Positions 27,071 to 36,940 are shown, numbered from the stretch's first letter. The stretch: DNA of 48,002 bases from Mariprofundus micogutta (GCF_001895085.1 NZ_BDFD01000022.1:1-48002), one strand, 5' to 3'. The notes: a model not told the origin generated them from the letters alone. Numbers and translations are program-made.

Positions 27071-27568
27071 ATGCCTGAAAAAGAGTCCGGATTTACCCTG
27101 ATTGAACTCATGATAGTCGTTGCAGTCATCGGAATTCTAGCCGCTATCGCTATTCCAAGTTATCACAGCTACAGGGAACGAGCCAGCGACTCACAAGCAG
27201 TTGCAGATATCTACCACCTATATCTATTTGAAAACCAGTTTTTCAATGATAATGGCGTATTTGTACCAATCGTTGTCACTGACAAAGATGCTGGAGGAAA
27301 AGTAAGCAAAAATGCAACAGTTGCTGATGGTTCTACCGTCCTGTTTGAAATCCGCAACCTTTCGCCGGATGTGAATCTGGCAACTAAAGTCGGGGCCGGC
27401 AATCAGACCATTGTTGTTGGAGGCCGTCATCAAGGTAGTAGAACAACCATAGCCATGGACATGGACACAGATGGTTATTTCAAAAAAATAATTTCCGGTG
27501 CATTTAGCCAAGCCAGCTTACCGGATGCAACCATCAACAATGATATGACGGGCTGGGATTCATATTAA
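27071..27568 (+). CDS. second type IV pilin-like protein
   Basis: The 165-residue prepilin starts MPEKESG before [22 protein letters not shown], giving a very short leader, the conserved Glu5 and the same N-terminal helix. The C-terminal domain ([35 protein letters not shown]) is unlike the first pilin and also has no cysteine. It could be an alternative major pilin or a minor one. A ribosome binding site AAGGGA precedes it, and the candidate oligosaccharyltransferase follows after 21 bp. Confidence 0.88.
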   Translation: MPEKESGFTLIELMIVVAVIGILAAIAIPSYHSYRERASDSQAVADIYHLYLFENQFFNDNGVFVPIVVTDKDAGGKVSKNATVADGSTVLFEIRNLSPDVNLATKVGAGNQTIVVGGRHQGSRTTIAMDMDTDGYFKKIISGAFSQASLPDATINNDMTGWDSY

Positions 27569-27589
27569 AAAACAGTAATTGCAGTTGTT

Positions 27590-29344
27590 TTGAAAAAACA
27601 AACAACTTATCATATTGATAATTTGTATCCATTAAACCTTGCATTCATTCTACTACTGCTTTCACCGATGGCATTTCCATCGTATTTTCCACATGACGTT
27701 CAACGCCTTTTCGCAGTCAGTTCCGCATTACTCATCGTATTAAGCGTCACTTTACAACAACAACGATTCTACTTACCCAAAGCTTTTTTCATTTCATGCC
27801 TGGTAGTTTTTGCTTCGCAGCTCTTCATATCAGCCTTATATAAACCCGCTGCCCCACAAGCATGGTTTTTACATCTGTTATTATATCTGGGGGCAGCTTT
27901 ACTGTTTGTTTCAGGAATCAATATTCCTCGAAATAAATTGAAATCGTGGCTTCACATTTATCTATTGTTATCGTCACTTTGGGTATTAATTGGACTCTAT
28001 GTCTGGCTTGATGGAACAGATGGGAATGACCTGAAGATTGGCGTCATCACCGTTGCCATATTACCCTATCTGAAGCTTGCAGGACCTTTTCAACAAGGAA
28101 ATATTCTTGCCACACTGGTTGGGTTCTCCTGGCTAATTTCTCACTGGTTTGCCCTCAATAGCAGCAAACATATTTATAGGTTTTCCATCCTTTTTTTCAC
28201 AATCGCCCTGTTAAGCACCCTTAGCCGGGGGGCATGGATTGCCTACTGCATATGCTTGATCATGCTTTTATTGACTACAAACAAGTTCAGCTATTGGCTG
28301 CGTAAATTTTTACCATACTGGCTTAGCGGCGCTTTTCTCGGTTACATTTGTTTTGAACTCAGGACTACACCTTATGTTCAACATTACGACTTGAGTCTGG
28401 TTGTTATCAATTCCGCCACATCACCTAAAACTGAACGATTGTTAATCTGGGCCACCTCCTTTTCCGAGTTTCTAACTTCACCATGGTTCGGTGTTGGTTG
28501 GGGGCAATTTCCTGACCAGTTCTGGTATGCAGCCCCAGCCGCGTTGCAATTCATGCAAGACAGTCTGGGACTGAATAATCTACAGTTATATAACACAGTA
28601 TTTAATGCACATAACATCTTTCTTCATCTGGCTGCAGAAGCAGGAGTATTTGCTCTTATTCTGTTTTTTTGGGGCTGTTGGATACTGGCAAAACATACAG
28701 GCAGCCTACTCTTGAAACCTGACTCGATTCGACTGCCATTTGCATTGAGTGTCATTGGATTTCTCCTGCATTCCCAAATCGGCATTATATATAGTGAACC
28801 ACTGGTGTTACTGATTGCAGCACTTTTTTCTGGCATTGCACTCACTCCATGGCTTCGTCACAAAAGCTGGAACTTGAAACCAACAAAAGCCGCGAAAATT
28901 ATCCTGATCGCATCTGTTTCGGTTGTCGTGCTATGGTCATCTCAATCCATATCGCAATGGTTTATGTCTGAATCGATCTATAGACAGATAAAGGTAGAAA
29001 ATAAAGAGAGCATCAAGCGATTAGATGAAGTCATGCATCTACCACGAGTGCGCGCCATTCCGCTAACCTCACTGGCATACACAGTAGCATTATACAAACA
29101 GCATTCCGAAGTACTGAAACCAGTCATTCCATTTCTGGAAACGTCATTGCCGGAGATTCCCTCATTATCTGCCCATCAAGTGCTGTTTTATGCACATATG
29201 TATGCAGCCAACTACGAGCGAGCCTGCCAAATTGGCAGAAAGATCATGGGAATGCATTTCACCGGGGAAAAGAATACGGCGACCTACCAGTTGATTTGCA
29301 ACGGCGAAAAACCAGTGAATTACCATTTTGGACTTGTAGACTAG
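27590..29344 (+). CDS. PglL/O-antigen-ligase-type membrane protein, probable pilin glycosyltransferase
   Basis: The 584-residue protein has about twelve membrane helices. The Wzy_C-type core contains LSTLSRGAWIAY, SPKTERLLIWATSFSEFLTSPWFGVGWGQF, and FNAHNIFLHLAAEAG, where His341 corresponds to the catalytic-type histidine of PglL/WaaL enzymes. A periplasmic C-terminal domain follows. Enzymes of this group move a lipid-linked glycan to pilin (PglL, PilO/TfpO) or to lipid A. Location directly after a pilin gene supports pilin O-glycosylation. The start is TTG at 27590 with no good ribosome binding site; coupling to the pilin gene is possible. Base composition is more AT-rich than neighbouring housekeeping genes. 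Confidence 0.8.
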   Translation: MKKQTTYHIDNLYPLNLAFILLLLSPMAFPSYFPHDVQRLFAVSSALLIVLSVTLQQQRFYLPKAFFISCLVVFASQLFISALYKPAAPQAWFLHLLLYLGAALLFVSGINIPRNKLKSWLHIYLLLSSLWVLIGLYVWLDGTDGNDLKIGVITVAILPYLKLAGPFQQGNILATLVGFSWLISHWFALNSSKHIYRFSILFFTIALLSTLSRGAWIAYCICLIMLLLTTNKFSYWLRKFLPYWLSGAFLGYICFELRTTPYVQHYDLSLVVINSATSPKTERLLIWATSFSEFLTSPWFGVGWGQFPDQFWYAAPAALQFMQDSLGLNNLQLYNTVFNAHNIFLHLAAEAGVFALILFFWGCWILAKHTGSLLLKPDSIRLPFALSVIGFLLHSQIGIIYSEPLVLLIAALFSGIALTPWLRHKSWNLKPTKAAKIILIASVSVVVLWSSQSISQWFMSESIYRQIKVENKESIKRLDEVMHLPRVRAIPLTSLAYTVALYKQHSEVLKPVIPFLETSLPEIPSLSAHQVLFYAHMYAANYERACQIGRKIMGMHFTGEKNTATYQLICNGEKPVNYHFGLVD

Positions 29345-29350
29345 CCTCTC

Positions 29351-30379
29351 TCAGAGAGCCAATGACCACCGTGGTTGCGCATCCCATACATCAGGAATAT
29401 GTACTCCGAACCTAGCCCGCTGAAAGGCTGCATAAGCGATCATCGCGGCATTATCGGTGCAGTGTTTGGGATCAGGAAGGTGTACTTCAATTTGTTTCCT
29501 GGCCGCCATTTCAAACAGCTGCTCACGCAAACTCCGGTTGGCAGCCACACCTCCGGCAATCACAAGACGGGGAGCATCCTCTTGAATGCATGCCTTGATG
29601 CTCTTTTTCACCAGCACTTCACAGATGGCCGATTCAATGGCCGCGGCCATATCGGATATGGCCTGAGCATCAAAAGAATCAATGCCGCCGGCATTTTTCA
29701 CAGCGTACATCACGGCAGTTTTAAGGCCTGAAAAACTGAAATGCAGATTATCTTTTTGCAACATCGGACGCGGTAGTGTGAAACGTTTCGCATCCCCTTG
29801 CTGGGCCAGACGGGCAATCTCAGGCCCTCCCGGATATGGAAGCCCCAGCAATCGCGCTGACTTATCAAAACATTCACCGGCTGCATCATCAAGCGTCTGC
29901 CCGACAATTGAATATGAACCGATGCCGTCCACACGCACCAGCATGGTATGGCCACCGGATACCAGCAGTGTGATAAACGGAAACTCCGGTAAAAGTTTAT
30001 CAATGCCGGGAGCCAACAGGTGTCCTTCCATATGATGGATCGGCATCACCGGAATATGATGAACCATGCCAAGAGCTCTGGCATAGGATGTGCCAACCAG
30101 CAATGCCCCCATCAAACCGGGGCCCGCCGTCACTGCAATCTGATCAATCTGATCAAATGTAAAACCGGCATCCTGCATCAGCGATTCAACCATGGGAGGC
30201 AATGCCGCCAGATGCTCACGCGATGCCACTTCAGGCACTACGCCACCAAAGCGAGCATGCGTTTCAATCTGCGAAGCCACCTGCTCGGCAATGAGCTTTC
30301 CATCACCACTGCTGATGTCTCCCTCATAGAGCGCTACAGCTGTTTCATCACATGAGCTTTCAATACCCAGAAAAATCAT
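29351..30379 (-). CDS. tsaD: tRNA N6-adenosine threonylcarbamoyltransferase
   Basis: The 342-residue protein matches TsaD: MIFLGIESSCDETAVALYEG at the start, the metal-binding HHMEGH motif, VSGGHTMLVRVDGIGSYSIVGQTLDDAAGE, and GGVAANRSLREQL. It transfers threonylcarbamoyl to A37 of tRNAs reading ANN codons, with TsaB, TsaE and TsaC. The longer frame from 30397 is not conserved; ATG 30379 sits one base after the stop of the hydantoinase B gene, with AAGGA as ribosome binding site, so it is part of that transcript. The association with the oxoprolinase genes is unusual. Confidence 0.97.
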   Translation of the reverse strand: MIFLGIESSCDETAVALYEGDISSGDGKLIAEQVASQIETHARFGGVVPEVASREHLAALPPMVESLMQDAGFTFDQIDQIAVTAGPGLMGALLVGTSYARALGMVHHIPVMPIHHMEGHLLAPGIDKLLPEFPFITLLVSGGHTMLVRVDGIGSYSIVGQTLDDAAGECFDKSARLLGLPYPGGPEIARLAQQGDAKRFTLPRPMLQKDNLHFSFSGLKTAVMYAVKNAGGIDSFDAQAISDMAAAIESAICEVLVKKSIKACIQEDAPRLVIAGGVAANRSLREQLFEMAARKQIEVHLPDPKHCTDNAAMIAYAAFQRARFGVHIPDVWDAQPRWSLAL

Positions 30380-30380
30380 T

Positions 30381-31943
30381 TTAGTCCTTTTCATCACTTA
30401 TGCTGTAAGCACCACCGCCGGGTGTCTCAATTCTGATGCGATCTCCGGCAAGAAGCTGAACACTGCCTTTTGCAGGCAGCTCCGACCATACTCCGTTACT
30501 GAACAGGCTATTACATCCACTCTTGCCGTCTGCTCCACCCAGTAAACCATAAGGCGAACTTAGCCTGCGCTCGGTTAACAGTGACAGATGACAGTCTTCA
30601 ACCACCTGCCATTCGCGAATCAATCCATCACCGCCTATATATTTACCGTCGCCACCTGAATTTTTTCTGACCGCATAAGCGGTAATTCGTAGCGGATAAT
30701 GCATTTCCAGCACTTCAATGGATGAGTTTTTGGTGTTGGTCATATGACATTGTACAGCGCTTAAGCCATCACCAGCAGCATGCGCCCCCATACCTCCAGC
30801 CAGTGTTTCATAATAGACCCATTCAGAATCACCCGTTCCACCACCGAAAATCACATTATTCATCGTACCCTGTGCCGCTGCAGGGATACGGTTCGGAATG
30901 GCCAGCGCCAAAGCCCCAAGCACCACATCAACAATACGCTGGCTGGTCTCGACATTACCCGCTGCAACCGGAGCGCCTGCATTCGCATTCACCAGACAGC
31001 CCTGAGGTGCAATGATCGAAATCGGATGAAAGATCGCAGCAGTCTGTGGCGAATGTTTTGGCATCAGGCAGCGAAACACATAAAACACACTGGCAGCTGT
31101 AACCGCCAACGGGCAGTTGACCGGCCCACGGCTCTGATCTGCAGAACCGCTGAAATCCACACTCACCTGTTCACCTATCACTGTCAGTTTCACTTTGATC
31201 GACAGATTCAGCGTTCCACAACCGTCATCTTCAAGCAGATCTTCGAATTGATAGATGCCATCCGGAATCGATGCTATTGCAGTCCGTCCATAGGATTCGG
31301 ATACAGAAATCAGTGCCGCAAACATGCTTTCAAGATGATCGCGATCAAATTCATTCAGCCGCTGTGCTGCAAGCTGGCAGGCTGCACGCTGCGCTGAGAG
31401 ATCCCCCAAACGCTCTTCCGGTGCCCGCACCCGGGCATAGATCTGCTTCACCAGTTCCGGTTGTTCGTCACCTGCCCTGAACCAGTAACAGGGTGAAATA
31501 ATCAGACCTTCCTTTTCAAGACTGGTTTCCACCCCCATGGAGCCGGGAGTGGCACCTCCGATATCCGCATGATGCGCACGCGCTGCAGCAAAACCGGTCA
31601 AGTGCTGTTCGACAAACAGGGGCATGACGACTGTGATATCCGGCAGATGTGTACCACCCAGATAGGGATCATTGAAAACTACCACATCATCAGCTTGCCA
31701 ATCAAAAATATCCACGACTTTGGACATGGCAAATGCCATTGAGCCTAAATGCACAGGAATATGGGAAGCCTGTGCAATCAACTCTCCTCCTCGGGTAAAC
31801 AGAGCACAGGAAAAATCTTCCCGATCACGGATATTCGGAGAAATCGCACTGCGTTTGAGTATGGCGCCCATCTCTTCACAGACAGCTGCAAGGCGATGAG
31901 AAAAAAGACTTAACTCAACAGCATTCGATTCAATCACATGCAT
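30381..31943 (-). CDS. hydantoinase B / 5-oxoprolinase beta-type subunit
   Basis: The 520-residue protein carries the HyuB signatures: RDREDFSCALFTRGGELIAQASHIPVHLGSM, FNDPYLGGTHLPDITVVMP, and VDFSGSADQSRGPVNCPLAVT. The C-terminal GGDGLIREWQVVEDCHLSLLTERR and ETPGGGAY complete the family pattern. With HyuA it hydrolyses cyclic amides (hydantoins or 5-oxoproline) using ATP. It overlaps the hyuA stop by 10 bp. Confidence 0.92.
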   Translation of the reverse strand: MHVIESNAVELSLFSHRLAAVCEEMGAILKRSAISPNIRDREDFSCALFTRGGELIAQASHIPVHLGSMAFAMSKVVDIFDWQADDVVVFNDPYLGGTHLPDITVVMPLFVEQHLTGFAAARAHHADIGGATPGSMGVETSLEKEGLIISPCYWFRAGDEQPELVKQIYARVRAPEERLGDLSAQRAACQLAAQRLNEFDRDHLESMFAALISVSESYGRTAIASIPDGIYQFEDLLEDDGCGTLNLSIKVKLTVIGEQVSVDFSGSADQSRGPVNCPLAVTAASVFYVFRCLMPKHSPQTAAIFHPISIIAPQGCLVNANAGAPVAAGNVETSQRIVDVVLGALALAIPNRIPAAAQGTMNNVIFGGGTGDSEWVYYETLAGGMGAHAAGDGLSAVQCHMTNTKNSSIEVLEMHYPLRITAYAVRKNSGGDGKYIGGDGLIREWQVVEDCHLSLLTERRLSSPYGLLGGADGKSGCNSLFSNGVWSELPAKGSVQLLAGDRIRIETPGGGAYSISDEKD

Positions 31944-33898
31944 TGGCGCTCCAGCATCAGGTGGCCAAATCTATCCACGCGCATTTGCCAGTCTGAGGGT
32001 AACCATAGTGTTGAAGTTGATTCAACAATCAAAGCCGGTCCGCAACAGCTAAATCCAACAGGCAACATTTCCCTTTGATAATGTGGAACAGTACCTGCGC
32101 CATACACTTCCGACTGCCCTACTGATACTGCTTCAGAACCGGAAACAAGCGCAGGGAAGGAAATGGCACCCTGCTCAACAACGGCCGTTAATCTTGCCGT
32201 CATCATCTCAACAGGACGATTCAGCCTATGTCCATAGGCCTGTCGATGAGCCTGTTCAAAACGCTGTTTGAGATCTTTGTGTAAATTGTTCTCATCAAGC
32301 TCATTCAGCTCTATCGTGATATGAAATCCCTGACCTGCATAGCGCATATCCACCCGTTTCTCGAACGACAAAACCAGTCCCGGCATGGCACTCATGGCCT
32401 CATATTCCAACCCGGCCAACAGCTCAAACAGATCTGCAACAGATGTTTCATCATCAAGCATGAGACAGCGTGTTCTGGAAAACTCGCTCTGCTGACGACC
32501 CGCCAGCATACCCATGGCTGAAAATGCACCACTGGCAACCGGAAACACAACGCTGTTCATGCCCAGCTTATCAGCCAGTGAACAGGCATGCAGGCCACCT
32601 GCCCCGCCAAAACAGAGCAACGAAAAATCGACAGGGTCAAAGCCGCGCTGTATCGACACCACGCGCAGTGCAGCAGCCATATGTTCTTCAGCAATACGGA
32701 TTACCGCTTCAGCTGCCGCTTCAGCACTCAGGCCTATCCTTGCCCCATACGTTGAAAGAGCTTCATAAGCAGCATCCCGATCCAGCCGCATGGAGCCACC
32801 GAGTTTGGCAGATGCGGGAATTCGCCCCAGCAACAAATTGGCATCAGTCACAGCCGGAACAGTGCCGCCCAGGCCGTAACAGACAGGGCCGGGTTTAGCC
32901 CCGGCTGACTCCGGTCCAACCTGCGGCAGCCCGGCCTCATCAATCCAGGCAAGTGAACCACCACCGGCACCAATGGTATGAATATCCAGCATGGGTAATG
33001 CGACAGGAATACCTGCGACATTTCCCTCAGTCGTCATCGATGGGGTCCCGTTAATCAATGCCACATCAGTACTGGTCCCACCCATATCAAAACTCAACAG
33101 TTTGGATTTACCAGTTTGCCGCCCCACTTCCTGGGCAGCGACAAGACCTCCCGCCGGGCCTGATAACACCAGGGACACAGCCTGCTCTCCTGCCGATTCA
33201 GCGCTCATCACACCGCCGGCTGAATGCATCACAAGCAAGTGTTTAGGAGCCAATTCATCTTGCAATCGAATCAAATAACGTTGTACAAGCGGCCCCACAT
33301 AAGCATTCAGATAGGTTGTAGCGCCGCGTTCATATTCACGGTATTCCGACAACACCTGATGCGACAGCGAAATAAAGAGTTGTTCAGGCAGGAGTTCTGC
33401 CAGCTTTCGTTCATGATCGGGATTTAGAAATGAAAACAGCAGGCATATTGCTATCGCCTCATAAGCCCCCTGCTGAAGCTTCTGCATCAGTTCATTCAGG
33501 CTTTCGGAATCAAGCGCGGCAAGTTCAGAGCCATCCGCATTCATTCGCCCTGACACACCGAAACAGTCATCAGAATCAATCCAGGCTTCTTGTGCTACCG
33601 GTATAAGGTTATACAACTCAGGTCTGGTTTGTCGGCCAATAATCAACAAATCCTGCAGATCTTTATTGGTCACAAACAGGGTTTTTACGCCTTTGCGTTC
33701 AAGGATGGCATTGGTGGCAACCGTTGAACCATGCACCAGATGTAACTGTGAAGTGTCCAGACCAAGTTCAGCTATCCCCTGTTCAATAGCCCGGGACGGA
33801 TCATCCGGCGTCGACAATACTTTATGAAAGCGCAAACCAGATTCACCGAAATGTACAAAATCGGTAAAGGTCCCCCCCGTATCCACACCCAGAAACAT
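31934..33898 (-). CDS. hydantoinase A / 5-oxoprolinase alpha-type subunit
   Basis: The 654-residue protein has the ASKHA ATP-binding fold: FLGVDTGGTFTDFVHF at the start, HGSTVATNAILERKG, the second phosphate loop LLSFDMGGTSTDVALI, and CFGGAGGLHACSLADKLGM. This is the ATP-dependent N-methylhydantoinase/oxoprolinase A subunit. Bacterial oxoprolinases of this class recycle 5-oxoproline formed from glutamine or glutamate. Whether the substrate is oxoproline or a hydantoin cannot be told from the sequence. It is the first gene of a run with hyuB and tsaD. Confidence 0.92.
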   Translation of the reverse strand: MFLGVDTGGTFTDFVHFGESGLRFHKVLSTPDDPSRAIEQGIAELGLDTSQLHLVHGSTVATNAILERKGVKTLFVTNKDLQDLLIIGRQTRPELYNLIPVAQEAWIDSDDCFGVSGRMNADGSELAALDSESLNELMQKLQQGAYEAIAICLLFSFLNPDHERKLAELLPEQLFISLSHQVLSEYREYERGATTYLNAYVGPLVQRYLIRLQDELAPKHLLVMHSAGGVMSAESAGEQAVSLVLSGPAGGLVAAQEVGRQTGKSKLLSFDMGGTSTDVALINGTPSMTTEGNVAGIPVALPMLDIHTIGAGGGSLAWIDEAGLPQVGPESAGAKPGPVCYGLGGTVPAVTDANLLLGRIPASAKLGGSMRLDRDAAYEALSTYGARIGLSAEAAAEAVIRIAEEHMAAALRVVSIQRGFDPVDFSLLCFGGAGGLHACSLADKLGMNSVVFPVASGAFSAMGMLAGRQQSEFSRTRCLMLDDETSVADLFELLAGLEYEAMSAMPGLVLSFEKRVDMRYAGQGFHITIELNELDENNLHKDLKQRFEQAHRQAYGHRLNRPVEMMTARLTAVVEQGAISFPALVSGSEAVSVGQSEVYGAGTVPHYQREMLPVGFSCCGPALIVESTSTLWLPSDWQMRVDRFGHLMLERQCM

Positions 33899-33945
33899 GG
33901 CAGGATTGTAACCGTTGGTTCAGGATTTGCAGCGTGCAATTTGGC

Positions 33946-33961
33946 CGTGATTCATATCACA
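33946..33961. promoter_or_regulatory. CRP/FNR-family-like palindrome
   Basis: CGTGA-TTCATA-TCACA differs from the CRP consensus TGTGA-N6-TCACA at one base. It lies in the divergent region, 48 bp before the hydantoinase A gene and 68 bp before the outer-membrane protein gene. It could control either. No regulator of this family is in the window. Confidence 0.4.
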
Positions 33962-34028
33962 GTTATTGCATACCATATATCCAGAATACGTCTACTTTTC
34001 ACAAATCCTAATAATGGAGACCTAACCA

Positions 34029-34790
34029 ATGGTGATGAATTTGAAAAAGAAAATGATGACTGCTGTTGCAGCAGGCTGTTTCGCTTTTGCTGGCTTTGCG
34101 CAAGCCGATGAGACCGTCGCAATCAAGGCTGGTTATATGATACTGTCACCTTCAGGTCAGTTCGGTGCATCAGTGAACAATGTCGGAACTAAAATTGATA
34201 TGAATACCGACCTGAATTTTGACAACAGCACGCAACCGACAGGCGAGATCAGCATCAATCTGGGTGATTCCCTGCTCACCATCGGTTATGTACCGATGAG
34301 CTTTGCCGGCAACGGTGTACTTGCTGCCCCCGTAGTATTCAACGGCACTGCTTTCGCCGGAGCTGTTAGCAGTGAATTCAATGCGGATATCATCGATATC
34401 GGCTACACATATTATCTGGTCAATATGGATGACCTGCCTTCACGGTTCCAACTGGGTATTGAAAGCTCAGTCAAAACTGTCATCGCAAAAACATCCATGA
34501 CCGGTGGAGCTTTAACAGCCAACAAGGATGTCACCCTGCCTATCCCTACTCTGGGTCTGCGTGGGCGTGTGGCACTGGCTGATTTTATCGGTTTAGTTGG
34601 TCGTGTCGGGTATCTTGGTTATGCAGGCAATAGCTTCCTCGACGTCGATGCCCAGATTGAATTCTCACCTATTCCGACACTGGGAATTTATGGCGGTTAT
34701 CGTCAGATGACACTGAAAATCGACAACAGGGGCGTATTTGCCGACACGACCTTTAAAGGTCCTTATGCGGGTGGATTCTTCCGCTTCTGA
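34029..34790 (+). CDS. small outer-membrane beta-barrel protein
   Basis: The 253-residue protein has a signal peptide (KKKMMTAVAAGCFAFAGFAQA, cut before DET). A repeated amphipathic strand pattern follows, with GEISINLGDSLLTIGYVPM, IDIGYTYYLVNMDDLPSRFQLG, and GIYGGYRQMTLKIDN. It ends in GFFRF with a C-terminal phenylalanine. This is typical of eight- to ten-stranded OmpW/OmpA-like barrels; the precise family is not recognised. A GGAGA ribosome binding site supports the start. It is monocistronic and followed by a terminator. Confidence 0.75.
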   Translation: MVMNLKKKMMTAVAAGCFAFAGFAQADETVAIKAGYMILSPSGQFGASVNNVGTKIDMNTDLNFDNSTQPTGEISINLGDSLLTIGYVPMSFAGNGVLAAPVVFNGTAFAGAVSSEFNADIIDIGYTYYLVNMDDLPSRFQLGIESSVKTVIAKTSMTGGALTANKDVTLPIPTLGLRGRVALADFIGLVGRVGYLGYAGNSFLDVDAQIEFSPIPTLGIYGGYRQMTLKIDNRGVFADTTFKGPYAGGFFRF

Positions 34791-34817
34791 TCTTTTCCCA
34801 GCAGAGGATCTGATGAT

Positions 34818-34848
34818 AAAAAAGGCCCGGTCAATGACCGGGCCTTTC
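34818..34848. terminator. bidirectional intrinsic terminator between the barrel gene and icd
   Basis: GGCCCGGTC and GACCGGGCC form a perfect nine-pair stem with a three-base loop (34824-34844). It is preceded by A residues and followed by TTT, so it can act in both directions, more strongly for the minus strand. Confidence 0.85.
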
Positions 34849-34898
34849 TCATTCCTGTGTTTCTTCGTGAACTTCGTGCTCTCAGTGATAAATGCCCT

Positions 34899-36638
34899 TC
34901 AGTAGCTCTTGGTAAACTCTGTAGAATGGCATTTCGGACACGGAGGTACACGTCCTGTCTTCTTGAAGTGCAATTCATGGTCGCAAGCATTACAGGTCAG
35001 TGTTCCTGCACTGGTAATTTCACCCGAACGGCATGAAACAGCTTTCTGGGTACGCTCAGCAATACTGGTCAAAGCAGAACCCGCAACAGTCAACAGAGCA
35101 GACAGTGATGAAAGCGCTCCTGCACTAACACGCGATGGATTCAGCTTCTCTTTGGCTTCGTTGCGCATGGTGTTTGCCATCTGAGAAAAGTCGCGCTCCA
35201 GAAATGCCTTCAGGTTTTTACCCTGAGCCTCTGAAAAAGTTCCCGCTGCGGTTAACTGCTCACGAGCCTTCTCCATGGTCGCCTGAGCAACTTCACCGCT
35301 CTTCTCTGCACCGGCTTCAAACAACTCCTTAAAACGCGCTGCCAGTAAATCATACTGATCTTCGGCAGAATCAGCCCCGGTTGAATCCATATTGGCAATG
35401 ACAGCATCACCGAATTCAGAGGTGGAGAGTTTGGTCGCACCTTCCATCTGACGATGGAAATCATAGGTCACTGTTTTCGCAGCGATTGAACCATTAATAC
35501 CCTGCAGAATCAGATCAGCGGCTTCAGTCCAACCCATATAACGCAGCATCATCTCACCGGATAAGACTACGGATGATGGATTCACCATATCCTTATCAGC
35601 ATATTTCGGAGCCGTACCATGTGTTGCTTCAAAAATGGCATGGCCCGAGTTGTAATTGATATTTGCACCCGGTGCGATACCGATACCACCAACCTGAGCA
35701 GCCAGTGCATCAGACAAGTAATCACCATTCAGATTCAGTGTCGCAATCACGTCGAATTCCGGAGCACGGGTCAGCACCTGCTGCAGTGCGATATCGGCAA
35801 TGGCATCCTTGATCACAATACCATTCGGTAGTTTACACCATGGGCCACCATCAATTTCTTCAGCGCCGAACTCATTTTTGGCAACGTCATAACCCCAATT
35901 GCGGAATCCGCCCTCGGTGAACTTCATAATATTGCCTTTATGAACCAGTGTGACCGACTCGCGATTATTATCGATAGCGTACTGAATCGCTGCACGCACC
36001 AGACGTGCCGTGCCTTCCTGAGATACAGGTTTCACACCAATGCCGCTTGAATCAGGGAAGCGAATCTTTGTTACACCCATCTCATCCTGAAGGAAGCTGA
36101 CCACCTTCTTCACTTCTTCGCTACCGGCCGCCCACTCAATGCCGGCATAGATATCTTCAGAATTCTCACGGAAAATAACCATATCCACATCTTCAGGACG
36201 TTTCACCGGAGAAGGAACACCATCGAAATATTTAACCGGACGCAGACAGGTATACAGGTCCAGTTTCTGACGCAGAGCCACATTCAATGAAGTAATGCCG
36301 CCACCAATCGGTGTCGTCAGGGGGCCTTTGATACCAATCAGATACTCGGAAAATGCATCCAGTGTTTCCTGCGGTAGCCAGGCATCGTCACTCTGCCCGT
36401 ACATATTCCAAGCTTTTTCACCGGCAAAGACTTCCATCCAGGCAACTTTACGTGAACCGCCATAAGCCTTCTCGACAGCGGCATCGAGGACACGTTTCGA
36501 TGCACGCCAGATATCACGTCCGGTGCCATCACCTTCGATAAACGTAACAATTGGTTGATCCGGCACATTCAGCTTGCCATTCTCTCCCATAGTAATTTTC
36601 TCGCCGCTTTCCGGCAGACAGATTTTATCAAATGCCAT
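34899..36638 (-). CDS. icd: isocitrate dehydrogenase fused to a DUF1451/YbeL-like zinc-ribbon domain
   Basis: Residues 1-418 are a complete NADP-type isocitrate dehydrogenase: [32 protein letters not shown] with Ser117 at the position of the regulatory phosphoserine, [19 protein letters not shown] and [11 protein letters not shown]. Residues 428-579 are extra: a helical piece ([20 protein letters not shown]) and a zinc ribbon with Cys549, Cys552, Cys567, Cys570 in [12 protein letters not shown] and [11 protein letters not shown]. This tail matches the arrangement of E. coli YbeL (DUF1451), normally a separate protein. The frame is continuous with no stop or shift. Usual ICD length is about 416 residues. 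Confidence 0.92.
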   Translation of the reverse strand: MAFDKICLPESGEKITMGENGKLNVPDQPIVTFIEGDGTGRDIWRASKRVLDAAVEKAYGGSRKVAWMEVFAGEKAWNMYGQSDDAWLPQETLDAFSEYLIGIKGPLTTPIGGGITSLNVALRQKLDLYTCLRPVKYFDGVPSPVKRPEDVDMVIFRENSEDIYAGIEWAAGSEEVKKVVSFLQDEMGVTKIRFPDSSGIGVKPVSQEGTARLVRAAIQYAIDNNRESVTLVHKGNIMKFTEGGFRNWGYDVAKNEFGAEEIDGGPWCKLPNGIVIKDAIADIALQQVLTRAPEFDVIATLNLNGDYLSDALAAQVGGIGIAPGANINYNSGHAIFEATHGTAPKYADKDMVNPSSVVLSGEMMLRYMGWTEAADLILQGINGSIAAKTVTYDFHRQMEGATKLSTSEFGDAVIANMDSTGADSAEDQYDLLAARFKELFEAGAEKSGEVAQATMEKAREQLTAAGTFSEAQGKNLKAFLERDFSQMANTMRNEAKEKLNPSRVSAGALSSLSALLTVAGSALTSIAERTQKAVSCRSGEITSAGTLTCNACDHELHFKKTGRVPPCPKCHSTEFTKSY

Positions 36639-36655
36639 GATTAACCCCGTAAATC

Positions 36656-36940
36656 TTAATTATTGATCTGAGACTGTTTAAGACGAGCCGCATGCTGCGC
36701 ATGCCTTTTGGCTTCCAGCGCTTTGCTGCGTGCTCTTTCATATTGTTCCAATTTTATGGCTGACGCCGCATCTTCTAAGGCTTTTTCAGCTGATTGCAGA
36801 TGTTTGTCCGCCATCATCTGATCACCAGGTAGCGCCTGCGCAGTTTTGATTGCAGTACGAGCGTCAGACATTTCCTGAGCAGGAGGATGCGTTGCACAGG
36901 CAGATAATGTGAGAAGCAGAACGAACAGGACTCGTTTCAT
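36656..36940 (-). CDS. DUF4398-like lipoprotein
   Basis: The 94-residue protein starts with a lipoprotein signal ([15 protein letters not shown], lipid-modified Cys15), then a helical domain [43 protein letters not shown] typical of DUF4398, and a basic coiled-coil end rich in Arg, Ala and Lys. Asp does not follow the Cys, so outer-membrane localisation is expected. The longer upstream frame, overlapping aspS, is not credible. It lies between aspS (52 bp) and icd (17 bp) on the same strand. Confidence 0.8.
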   Translation of the reverse strand: MKRVLFVLLLTLSACATHPPAQEMSDARTAIKTAQALPGDQMMADKHLQSAEKALEDAASAIKLEQYERARSKALEAKRHAQHAARLKQSQINN

